A DNA stretch of 5,790 nucleotides from an uncultured Lutibacter sp. (GTDB lineage Bacteria; Bacteroidota; Bacteroidia; Flavobacteriales; Flavobacteriaceae): positions 1-5,790 of the forward strand of contig CAJXUO010000109.1 of NCBI GenBank assembly GCA_913061425.1, written 5' to 3'. A model generated the notes under the pieces. It was not told where the DNA came from, did no database searches, and saw nothing but the letters and a program-made list of their open reading frames with translations. Shown here piece after piece: positions 1 to 5,790 of this stretch; the first letter of the stretch is position 1; each line of letters begins with the position of its first letter. Made by a program: the position numbers and the translations under genes.

Positions 1-2124
1 GGTGATGCTATTGATTTATCTCGTGGCGGACGCTTTATGGCACATCATATTATGGTGCCTAAAAAAGGCGTTGCAGTACATATCAATGCTTTCAATTTCC
101 CTGTTTGGGGAATGTTGGAAAAATGCGCGGTCAATTGGATGGCTGGAGTTCCAGCAGTTGTTTTACCAGCACCCTCTTCATCATACTTGGCTGAAGCCGT
201 TGCTAGAGAAATTATTGCCTCTGGAATTTTACCCGAAGGCGCGCTACAAATTATAAACGGAACTGTTAAAACCATATTAGACACCGTAGAATCACAAGAT
301 GTAGTGACTTTTACAGGTTCTGCTGCAATAGGAAGAATATTAAAAGCACATCCTAGAATTATTAATGAGGCTGTGCCTTTTACAATGGAAGCAGATTCTT
401 TAAATGCTTCTATTTTAGGAGAAGATGCCGTTCCTGGAACTCCAGAATTTGATTTATTTATCAAAGAAGTTCGAAAAGAAATGACGGTAAAAGCAGGACA
501 AAAATGTACTGCAATTCGTAGAATTATAGTTCCAGAAAATTTAATTGAAGATGTTCAAATTTCATTAGGAAAAGCATTGGATAAAGTAACTATTGGAGAC
601 CCAAGATTGAAAGAAGTACGAATGGGATCTTTGGTAAGCCATCAACAAGTTCAGGCCGTTAGAGATTCAGTTAGCGATTTGTCAAAAGAAGCACACATTG
701 TGTATGGAAGTTTAGACAAAATAGAAACCATAGGTGCAGACGCTAAAAAAGGTGCTTTCATTAGCCCAATTTTATTAAGATCAGATAATCCTTTTCAAAA
801 CACAGCAATTCACGAACGTGAAGCGTTTGGCCCTGTAAGTACCATAATGCCTTACAAAAATTTAGAGGAAGCGATTACATTGGCACAAATGGGGAAAGGC
901 TCTTTAGTGTCTTCAATTGCAACTAATAACGATCAAATTGCAAAAGAATATGTCTTAAACGCAGCAAGTCATCACGGAAGAATATTAGTGTTGAATAGAG
1001 AAAGTGCTAAAGAAAGTACAGGTCATGGCTCTCCGCTACCTAGTTTAGTTCATGGAGGTCCTGGACGTGCTGGAGGTGGCGAAGAAATGGGTGGAATCCG
1101 CGGAATAAAGCATTATTTACAACGCACAGCAATTCAAGGTTCTCCGACAACTCTAACCGAAATTACAGGTATTTATCAACCAAATGCGAAGTACAAGGAA
1201 ACAGAACAGCATCCTTTTAAATATCATTGGGAAGACATTCAACCAGGAATGTCTATGAAAACACATAAGCGTACGTTTACCGATACTGATATTATCAATT
1301 TCGCCAATCTTACTTGGGATCATTTCTATGCACATACAGATATAACTTCATTAGACGGAAGTATTTTTGAAAAGAGGACTGCTCATGGCTATTTCATAAT
1401 TTCTGCTGCTGCAGGATTATTTGTGTATCCAAATAAAGGTCCAGTTTCTGCAAATTATGGGTTAGAAGAATGTAGATTCCTTAGACCATTGTATCATAAT
1501 GACACTATTTATGTACGTTTAACGTGTAAGCAAAAAATAGATAGAGATGTTGCTTCAGCAGAACATCCAAGTGGAATTGTAAAGTGGTTTGCTGAAATTT
1601 TTGACGCTAATGATGAACTAGTTGCATTGGCTACTGTTTTAACAATGGTTCAAAAAAAGCAAGAAGTTTTTGTCGAAATGACTGATAAAAAAATTAAAGA
1701 ATGTCTACATGCTTTAACTGAAACTACAAAGCCAAAATGGGGAATTATGACACCTCAACATATGATTGAACACCTAGAACATACGTATAGAATTGCTTCT
1801 GGAGAAATTCAAGATTTTGAAATTTCTACTCCAGAAAAAATCCTTGAAAAAGTACATAATAGTCTTTATAACTATCATAAATTCCCTAAAAATTCTAATT
1901 TTCCATTATTAGAAAAAGATAAATTAGCAATCTTAAACCATCCCGATTTAACAATTGCTAAAGAGAAAATGAATGAAGCAAGGCAAAATTACCTGACCTT
2001 TTTCAAAGAAAATCCAGATGCAAAATTAAATAATATGGTTTTTGGTGAATTGAATAAATACGAATGGTATTTACAAGAAAGGAAACACCTTAACTTCCAT
2101 TTTGAACAGTTTGAATTAATATAA
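1..2124 (+). CDS. paaZ: Phenylacetate ring-opening bifunctional enzyme PaaZ (5'-truncated) with extra C-terminal DinB/DUF1569-like domain
   Basis: The reading frame is open from base 1, so the gene enters from the left; aligned to remembered E. coli PaaZ about 126 N-terminal residues are missing. PaaZ hydrolyses oxepin-CoA with its MaoC-type hydratase domain and oxidises the resulting semialdehyde with its NADP-dependent aldehyde dehydrogenase domain, giving 3-oxo-5,6-dehydrosuberyl-CoA. Numbering the 707 visible residues from base 1, the dehydrogenase (to about 385) shows the oxyanion Asn32 (FNFP), the FTGSAAIG cofactor loop (104-111), general base Glu130 (FTMEADSLN), nucleophile Cys169 (AGQKCTAIRR) and Glu274 (EAFGP). 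Glu130 and Cys169 are 39 apart, as in E. coli. The MaoC domain (about 404-550) has Asp440 and His445 in DHFYAH. E. coli PaaZ ends here; this protein runs on about 150 residues (553-707) with His591, His696 and His700 in a pattern like DinB/DUF1569 proteins. The internal ATG at 37 is not a plausible start because homology continues upstream of it. Confidence 0.95.
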   Translation, partial: GDAIDLSRGGRFMAHHIMVPKKGVAVHINAFNFPVWGMLEKCAVNWMAGVPAVVLPAPSSSYLAEAVAREIIASGILPEGALQIINGTVKTILDTVESQDVVTFTGSAAIGRILKAHPRIINEAVPFTMEADSLNASILGEDAVPGTPEFDLFIKEVRKEMTVKAGQKCTAIRRIIVPENLIEDVQISLGKALDKVTIGDPRLKEVRMGSLVSHQQVQAVRDSVSDLSKEAHIVYGSLDKIETIGADAKKGAFISPILLRSDNPFQNTAIHEREAFGPVSTIMPYKNLEEAITLAQMGKGSLVSSIATNNDQIAKEYVLNAASHHGRILVLNRESAKESTGHGSPLPSLVHGGPGRAGGGEEMGGIRGIKHYLQRTAIQGSPTTLTEITGIYQPNAKYKETEQHPFKYHWEDIQPGMSMKTHKRTFTDTDIINFANLTWDHFYAHTDITSLDGSIFEKRTAHGYFIISAAAGLFVYPNKGPVSANYGLEECRFLRPLYHNDTIYVRLTCKQKIDRDVASAEHPSGIVKWFAEIFDANDELVALATVLTMVQKKQEVFVEMTDKKIKECLHALTETTKPKWGIMTPQHMIEHLEHTYRIASGEIQDFEISTPEKILEKVHNSLYNYHKFPKNSNFPLLEKDKLAILNHPDLTIAKEKMNEARQNYLTFFKENPDAKLNNMVFGELNKYEWYLQERKHLNFHFEQFELI

Positions 2125-2127
2125 TTT

Positions 2128-2206
2128 GTCATTCTGCACTTGATGCGGAATCCATTAAGAAGTAAATAACAATAACGAATTAGATTCCCGCTTTTGCAGG
2201 AATGAC
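2128..2206. repeat. Pair of REP-like hairpins in inverted orientation
   Basis: The gap between paaZ and the next gene holds two small hairpins. The left one pairs 2131-2138 with 2144-2151 around a CTTGA loop, eight pairs including one T-G wobble. The right one pairs 2184-2191 with 2196-2203 around a TTTT loop, with one mismatch. The two units are also inverted copies of each other: GTCATTC begins the left unit at 2128 and its near-complement GAATGAC ends the right unit at 2206. The layout is like a BIME, that is, paired REP units. Hairpin units of the GTCATTC...GGAATC type are, from memory, common between genes in Flavobacteriaceae. No T-run follows on the + strand (an A-rich run does), so a classical intrinsic terminator for paaZ is not supported. 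It may instead affect mRNA stability or partly separate paaZ from the downstream genes. Confidence 0.75.
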
Positions 2207-2221
2207 AAAAAAATAAAAATT

Positions 2222-2974
2222 ATGAGCGACCCATACGTTAAAATAGACATCGAAAACGAAGTAGGATATATAGAGTTTTTTCATCCTGCACATAACTCTT
2301 TACCTGGAAATATCTTAGCAGAACTAGCACAAACAATTACTGATGCTGGAAACAATGACGCTATTAAAGTCATTGTTTTAAAAAGTGGAAAAGACAGAAC
2401 TTTTTGTGCTGGAGCCAGTTTCAAAGAGTTAGTAAACATTAGTGATGAAAAAACTGGTAGCGTTTTCTTTTCTGGATTTGCCAATGTGATAAATGCAATG
2501 AGAAAATGTCCAAAATTTATTATTGGACGTATCCAAGGAAAAACTGTTGGTGGAGGAGTTGGATTGGCAGCTTCGACAGATTATTGTATGGCATCAAAAT
2601 TTGCATCTATTAAACTAAGCGAATTAAATATTGGTATCGGACCATTTGTAGTTGGACCAGCAATTGAACGCAAAATAGGATTAAGTGGAATGTCACAAAT
2701 TGCTATTGACGCAAATTCATTTTATCCAGCAGAATGGGCAAAACAAAAAGGTTTATATACACATGTCTTTGAATCTAATGAAGAATTGGACGAAGCAGTA
2801 AAAACGACTGCAGAGCATTTATGTACCTATAATACCGAAGCGATGAAAGAAATGAAATCTGTCTTTTGGAAGGGAACTGAAGGTTGGGATTCATTATTAG
2901 CAAAACGTGCTCAAATAAGTGGACGATTAGTGCTTTCAGAGTTTACAAAAGAAAAATTAAAAGGTTTTAAATAA
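2222..2974 (+). CDS. Enoyl-CoA hydratase/isomerase (crotonase) family protein, probably phenylacetate pathway
   Basis: A complete 250-residue crotonase-fold protein, a usual length for the family, expected to be cytosolic and to act on an acyl-CoA thioester. The first oxyanion-hole loop is FCAGASF (61-67), where most members have AGAD; the second is the glycine-rich loop 110-116 (GGGVGLA). Glu134 (KLSEL) matches the second catalytic glutamate of classical hydratases (Glu164 of rat crotonase), but the first (Glu144) is replaced by Gly114. Keeping only this second glutamate is the pattern of delta3,delta2-enoyl-CoA isomerases, so isomerase-type chemistry is as likely as hydration. Its place between paaZ and paaY points to the phenylacetate pathway (a PaaF- or PaaG-like step), but the exact reaction is not settled, so no symbol is given. 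The ATG at 2222 follows an A-rich leader with no clear Shine-Dalgarno sequence. The stop overlaps the paaY start by one base (TAATG), suggesting coupled translation. Confidence 0.9.
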   Translation: MSDPYVKIDIENEVGYIEFFHPAHNSLPGNILAELAQTITDAGNNDAIKVIVLKSGKDRTFCAGASFKELVNISDEKTGSVFFSGFANVINAMRKCPKFIIGRIQGKTVGGGVGLAASTDYCMASKFASIKLSELNIGIGPFVVGPAIERKIGLSGMSQIAIDANSFYPAEWAKQKGLYTHVFESNEELDEAVKTTAEHLCTYNTEAMKEMKSVFWKGTEGWDSLLAKRAQISGRLVLSEFTKEKLKGFK

Positions 2975-3570
2975 TGATTTATAGTTTCAACGGATACATA
3001 CCTGTCGTACACGAAACAAGTTTCGTACATCCTTTGGCTGCTGTAACTGGCAATGTAATCATTGGCAAAAATTGTTACATCGGTCCTGGAGCAGCAATTC
3101 GTGGAGATTGGGGACAAATCATTTTGGAAGATGGTGTAAACGTTCAAGAGAATTGCACAGTGCATATGTTTCCAGGAAAGTCAATTGTTCTGAAAAAGAG
3201 CTCACACATAGGTCATGGAGCCATTATTCACGGTGCTAATCTTGGTGAAAATTGCCTTATTGGAATGAATAGTGTCATTATGGACGATGCCGAAATAGGA
3301 GACGAAAGCATTGTAGGTGCAATGGCGTTTGTAAAAGCAGAAACTAAGATTCCTAAACGAAGTTTGGTCGTTGGAAATCCAGCGAGAGTGATTAAAGAAG
3401 TTAGTGATGAAATGATTGCATGGAAAACTAAAGGCACACAATTGTACCAACAATTACCAGCAGATTGTCATGAGAGTTTGAAAGAAGTAGAACCTTTGAG
3501 AGAGGTTCCGCATAATATGAAAATCCAAGAAGATGTTTATAAAACACTTCAAGATTTTATGAAAAAATAA
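2974..3570 (+). CDS. paaY: PaaY: hexapeptide-repeat (gamma-carbonic-anhydrase-like) acyl-CoA thioesterase of phenylacetate degradation
   Basis: A complete protein of 198 residues, close to E. coli PaaY (196), and strongly similar to it from memory along most of its length: GPGAAIRGDWG near 37-47, the IVGAMAFVKA stretch at 113-122 and EVEPLREV at 171-178. It is built of left-handed beta-helix hexapeptide repeats (about 15-140) followed by a C-terminal helical region. The three metal-binding histidines of the gamma-carbonic anhydrase fold are present: His64 (VHMFPG), His81 and His86 (HIGHGAIIHG), with the typical five-residue spacing of the last two. In E. coli PaaY is a thioesterase that hydrolyses the CoA ester of the seven-membered ring dead-end product formed when PaaZ's aldehyde intermediate cyclises, freeing CoA. 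Its place two genes after paaZ fits that repair role. The start overlaps the preceding stop by one base. Confidence 0.93.
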   Translation: MIYSFNGYIPVVHETSFVHPLAAVTGNVIIGKNCYIGPGAAIRGDWGQIILEDGVNVQENCTVHMFPGKSIVLKKSSHIGHGAIIHGANLGENCLIGMNSVIMDDAEIGDESIVGAMAFVKAETKIPKRSLVVGNPARVIKEVSDEMIAWKTKGTQLYQQLPADCHESLKEVEPLREVPHNMKIQEDVYKTLQDFMKK

Positions 3571-3587
3571 ACTAACAAACATTAGTT
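3570..3587. repeat. Short inverted repeat between paaY and the E2 gene
   Basis: AACTAA (3570-3575) and TTAGTT (3582-3587) are perfect complements separated by the six bases CAAACA. The left arm begins at the last base of the paaY stop codon and the right arm ends six bases before the E2 start codon. The stem is short and AT-only, and no T-run follows, so it is not a convincing terminator. It could be a weak hairpin near the ribosome entry site, a small operator, or chance in AT-rich DNA. Confidence 0.3.
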
Positions 3588-3593
3588 CATACA

Positions 3594-4877
3594 ATGTCAA
3601 GAATAGAATTTAAAATGCCTAAACTAGGCGAAAGCATAACAGAAGCAACCATTATAACATGGTTTAAAAATGTAGGTGATAGGATTGAAGAAGATGAGAT
3701 GCTTTTAGAAGTAGCAACAGACAAAGTAGATTCTGAAGTTCCATCTACTGCATCTGGAACTATTGCTGAAATTCTTTTTAAAGAGAACGATGTTATAAAA
3801 ATTGGGGATACCATTGCTATTATCAATACTGATGGAAGTACTTCAACATCTGTAAAGAAAGGTTCAAAGTCTGAATTAAAGACAGAAAAAAAAGAAGTCA
3901 AGCAAAAGAAAACTACTCCAAAGAAATTAGTGTCAGCAAAACAAAATAACAATACTTTCTTTTCACCTCTTATTGTTTCAATTGCTAAAGAACAACATAT
4001 CAGTTATGAAGAATTAGCAAGGATTCCAGCGACAGGAACTGAAGGTAGAATTAGAAAAAGTGATCTGTTCCAATATATTGAAGATGGCAGGCCTTTTCAG
4101 TTTGTTCAACCAACAACTGAACATGACCCAACTGCTTATCGTATTCCGCAATTAAAACTTGATAAAGGAACTGGAAAAATTGTGAAAATGGATAGAATGC
4201 GCAAAATGATTGCTGATCATATGGTGTATTCAAAGCATACCTCTCCTCATGTAACTGCATATGTTGAAGCAGATTTAACAGAAATGGTGAATTGGAGAAA
4301 TAAAAACAAAATTCCGTTTCTAGAAAAACACCAATGTAAATTAACGTTCACACCATTATTTATAGAGGCTGTTGCTAAAGCAGTAAAAGATTTTCCAATG
4401 ATAAATGTCTCATTAGATGATGAGAATATTATTGTAAAAAAAGAAATAAATATTGGAATGGCTACGGCATTACCTTCAGGGAATTTAATTGTTCCTGTTG
4501 TAAAAAATGCGGATACTAAAAACCTTCATGAACTCGCCGTTAATGTAAATAGTTTATCAAAAAAAGCGAGAGAAAATAACTTAAACGCTAATGATATTCA
4601 CGGAAGCACCTTTACAATTTCCAATGTAGGAACTTTTGGAAGTTTAATGGGAACACCAATTATTAACCAACCAGAAGTAGCCATTTTAGCACTTGGAATT
4701 ATCAAAAAAAGAGCCGAAGTGATGGAAACTGAAAATGGTGATGAAATTGCAATCCGAAGTATGATGTACTTATCATTATCATTTGACCACAGAGCCGTTG
4801 ACGGATATCTAGGAGGTTCATTCTTACGAAGAATTGCCGATTATTTAGAACAATTTGATTCAAAAAGAACAATATAA
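3594..4877 (+). CDS. Lipoamide acyltransferase (E2) of a 2-oxo acid dehydrogenase complex, probably branched-chain
   Basis: A complete 427-residue E2 core protein. Domains in order: one lipoyl domain (about 2-80) with the lipoylated Lys44 in EVATDKVDSEVPS; a lysine/serine/threonine-rich flexible linker (about 82-120); a peripheral subunit-binding domain that docks E1/E3 (about 122-163, SPLIVSIAKE through GRIRKSDL); a second linker; and the acyltransferase catalytic domain (about 193-423) ending in SFDHRAVDG with catalytic His399 and Asp403. E2 takes the acyl group from E1 onto lipoate and transfers it to CoA. Substrate class cannot be read with certainty, but the single lipoyl domain and the ilvE gene three bases downstream favour branched-chain 2-oxo acids (bkdB-like); pyruvate or 2-oxoglutarate E2s are the alternatives. 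No E1 or E3 gene is in the window. The 23-base gap from paaY suggests the same transcript. Confidence 0.92.
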   Translation: MSRIEFKMPKLGESITEATIITWFKNVGDRIEEDEMLLEVATDKVDSEVPSTASGTIAEILFKENDVIKIGDTIAIINTDGSTSTSVKKGSKSELKTEKKEVKQKKTTPKKLVSAKQNNNTFFSPLIVSIAKEQHISYEELARIPATGTEGRIRKSDLFQYIEDGRPFQFVQPTTEHDPTAYRIPQLKLDKGTGKIVKMDRMRKMIADHMVYSKHTSPHVTAYVEADLTEMVNWRNKNKIPFLEKHQCKLTFTPLFIEAVAKAVKDFPMINVSLDDENIIVKKEINIGMATALPSGNLIVPVVKNADTKNLHELAVNVNSLSKKARENNLNANDIHGSTFTISNVGTFGSLMGTPIINQPEVAILALGIIKKRAEVMETENGDEIAIRSMMYLSLSFDHRAVDGYLGGSFLRRIADYLEQFDSKRTI

Positions 4878-4880
4878 AAC

Positions 4881-5790
4881 ATGTCGCATAACATACAAAT
4901 ATCCAAAATAAATGAGTCAAAAGCTTCAACAATTGACTTTAATAATATTCCATTAGGAACCACTTTTACAGATCATCTGTTTATCTGTGACTATGAAAAT
5001 GGAACATGGATAAACCCAAGAATTGAACCTTTAGCATTAATTCCTACGCATCCAGCAGCAATGGCATTGCATTATGGACAAGCCATTTTTGAAGGGATGA
5101 AAGCAACAGTTGATGGTGATGGTAATCCAATGCTTTTTAGACCGAGTAAAAACGCAGCAAGATTAAACTTTAGTGCAGAAAGAATGGGAATGCCTGATTT
5201 TCCTGAAGATTTATTTGTGGAAGGTTTAAAAAAATTGGTTGCATTAGAACATAATTGGATTCCTCCAATTGATGGAAGTGCCTTGTATTTAAGACCTTTT
5301 ATGTATGCTGACGAGCCTTTTATTGGTATGCGCGCTGCAACTCATTTTAAGTTTATAATTATGGCTTCTCCTTCTGGTCCGTTTTTTAGTAAGCGTATTA
5401 AATTATGGGCAGAAAATAAATATATACGTGCTGCCTCAGGAGGAACAGGAGAAGCTAAAGCCGCAGGAAATTATGCAGCAGCTATAAGACCAACTGAATA
5501 TGCAAAAGCTAAAGGTTATGATCAAGTCCTTTGGTTGGATGCCGTTGAACATAATTATATTCAAGAAGTTGGAACCATGAATATCTTCTTTAAAATAGAT
5601 GGAAAATTCATAACGCCAAAACGTGATGGCTCTATTCTAGATGGTATTACAAGAATGAGTGTAATGGATATTTTAAGAGATAAGGGGTTTGAAGTAAAAG
5701 AAAGAGCTATAACTATACAAGAAATTCGAGACGCTTCATTAAACGGTAAATTAGAAGAGGCGTTTGGAACCGGAACTGCAGTAGGAATTG
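4881..5790 (+). CDS. ilvE: Branched-chain amino acid aminotransferase IlvE (3'-truncated)
   Basis: The frame stays open from the ATG at 4881 to the window edge (303 residues visible); related enzymes are about 355 residues, so roughly 50 C-terminal residues lie outside. It is a fold-type IV PLP enzyme that interconverts leucine, isoleucine and valine with their 2-oxo acids, using glutamate/2-oxoglutarate. Features seen: HYGQAIFEGMKA at 64-75, LYLRPFMY at 135-142, the Schiff-base lysine Lys193 in GGTGEAKAAGNYAA, and Glu229 in QEVGTMNIFF, which contacts the pyridine nitrogen of PLP; GSILDGITR (250-258) and FGTGTA (295-300) belong to the cofactor-phosphate region. The sequence style (GTGEAKAAGNYA, EVGTMN) resembles the eukaryotic/Bacillus-like BCAT branch rather than E. 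coli IlvE. It begins three bases after the E2 stop, so the two genes are very probably cotranscribed, pairing transamination with oxidation of the branched 2-oxo acids. Confidence 0.93.
   Translation, partial: MSHNIQISKINESKASTIDFNNIPLGTTFTDHLFICDYENGTWINPRIEPLALIPTHPAAMALHYGQAIFEGMKATVDGDGNPMLFRPSKNAARLNFSAERMGMPDFPEDLFVEGLKKLVALEHNWIPPIDGSALYLRPFMYADEPFIGMRAATHFKFIIMASPSGPFFSKRIKLWAENKYIRAASGGTGEAKAAGNYAAAIRPTEYAKAKGYDQVLWLDAVEHNYIQEVGTMNIFFKIDGKFITPKRDGSILDGITRMSVMDILRDKGFEVKERAITIQEIRDASLNGKLEEAFGTGTAVGI

Noticed and set aside
37..39. ATG at 37 as the paaZ start
   Set aside because: The twelve codons upstream are in frame and align with PaaZ, and starting here would remove the first part of the aldehyde dehydrogenase domain; the gene is simply cut by the window edge.
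2..256. 84-codon + strand frame at the left edge
   Set aside because: It overlaps the paaZ frame, which carries clear homology from base 1 onward; the alternate frame has no recognisable features.
45..464. 139-codon open frame on the - strand inside paaZ
   Set aside because: It lies fully antisense to well-conserved PaaZ dehydrogenase sequence, and its translation shows no recognisable domain; it is a shadow of the real frame.
2101..2128. Possible Bacteroidota promoter (TTTG at 2101-2104 and TAATTTG at 2122-2128)
   Set aside because: The -7-like element is one base short of TAnnTTTG and the spacing is only approximate; in DNA this AT-rich such matches arise by chance, so it is not listed as a promoter.
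2183..2220. Right hairpin as an intrinsic terminator of paaZ
   Set aside because: The hairpin is followed by an A-rich run rather than a T-run on the + strand, and there is no - strand gene for which the T-run would be placed correctly.
3587..3952. 121-codon hydrophobic open frame on the - strand opposite the E2 lipoyl domain
   Set aside because: The apparent hydrophobicity and Phe/Ser richness come from reading A-rich lysine/glutamate codons backwards; the + strand lipoyl domain is unmistakable.

Overview
The window is a single-direction (+ strand) stretch of AT-rich bacterial DNA with four tight gene junctions. The A/T-ending codon use, the lack of clear Shine-Dalgarno sequences before the starts (A-rich leaders instead) and the protein sequences suggest a member of the Bacteroidota, most likely Flavobacteriaceae. 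This is judged from sequence style and family memory, not from a search.

Layout: (1) 1-2124, 3' part of paaZ, the bifunctional ring-opening enzyme of the phenylacetyl-CoA pathway. It carries an extra C-terminal domain of about 150 residues that E. coli PaaZ lacks and that looks like the DinB/DUF1569 four-helix family. (2) 2125-2221, the only sizeable intergenic gap, filled by a pair of REP-like hairpins in inverted orientation. (3) 2222-2974, a crotonase-fold enoyl-CoA hydratase/isomerase that keeps only one of the two usual catalytic glutamates. (4) 2974-3570, paaY, a hexapeptide-repeat thioesterase of the gamma-carbonic-anhydrase type, overlapping the previous gene by one base. (5) 3594-4877, a complete lipoyl-dependent E2 acyltransferase of a 2-oxo acid dehydrogenase complex, probably branched-chain. 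(6) 4881-5790, the 5' part of ilvE, a branched-chain aminotransferase, starting three bases after the E2 stop.

The first three genes form a phenylacetate module: PaaZ hydrolyses oxepin-CoA and oxidises the aldehyde, the crotonase-fold protein does a hydration or isomerisation step, and PaaY removes dead-end CoA thioesters. The last two genes form a branched-chain amino acid module: IlvE makes or consumes branched 2-oxo acids and the E2 transfers the acyl group from their decarboxylation to CoA. Both modules lead to acyl-CoAs feeding central metabolism, so the locus reads as an aromatic and amino acid catabolism block. No mobile element, CRISPR array, tRNA or rRNA is visible. I did not find a wholly new system; the most unusual items are the PaaZ C-terminal domain fusion, the altered crotonase active site and the REP-like pair inside the gene cluster.
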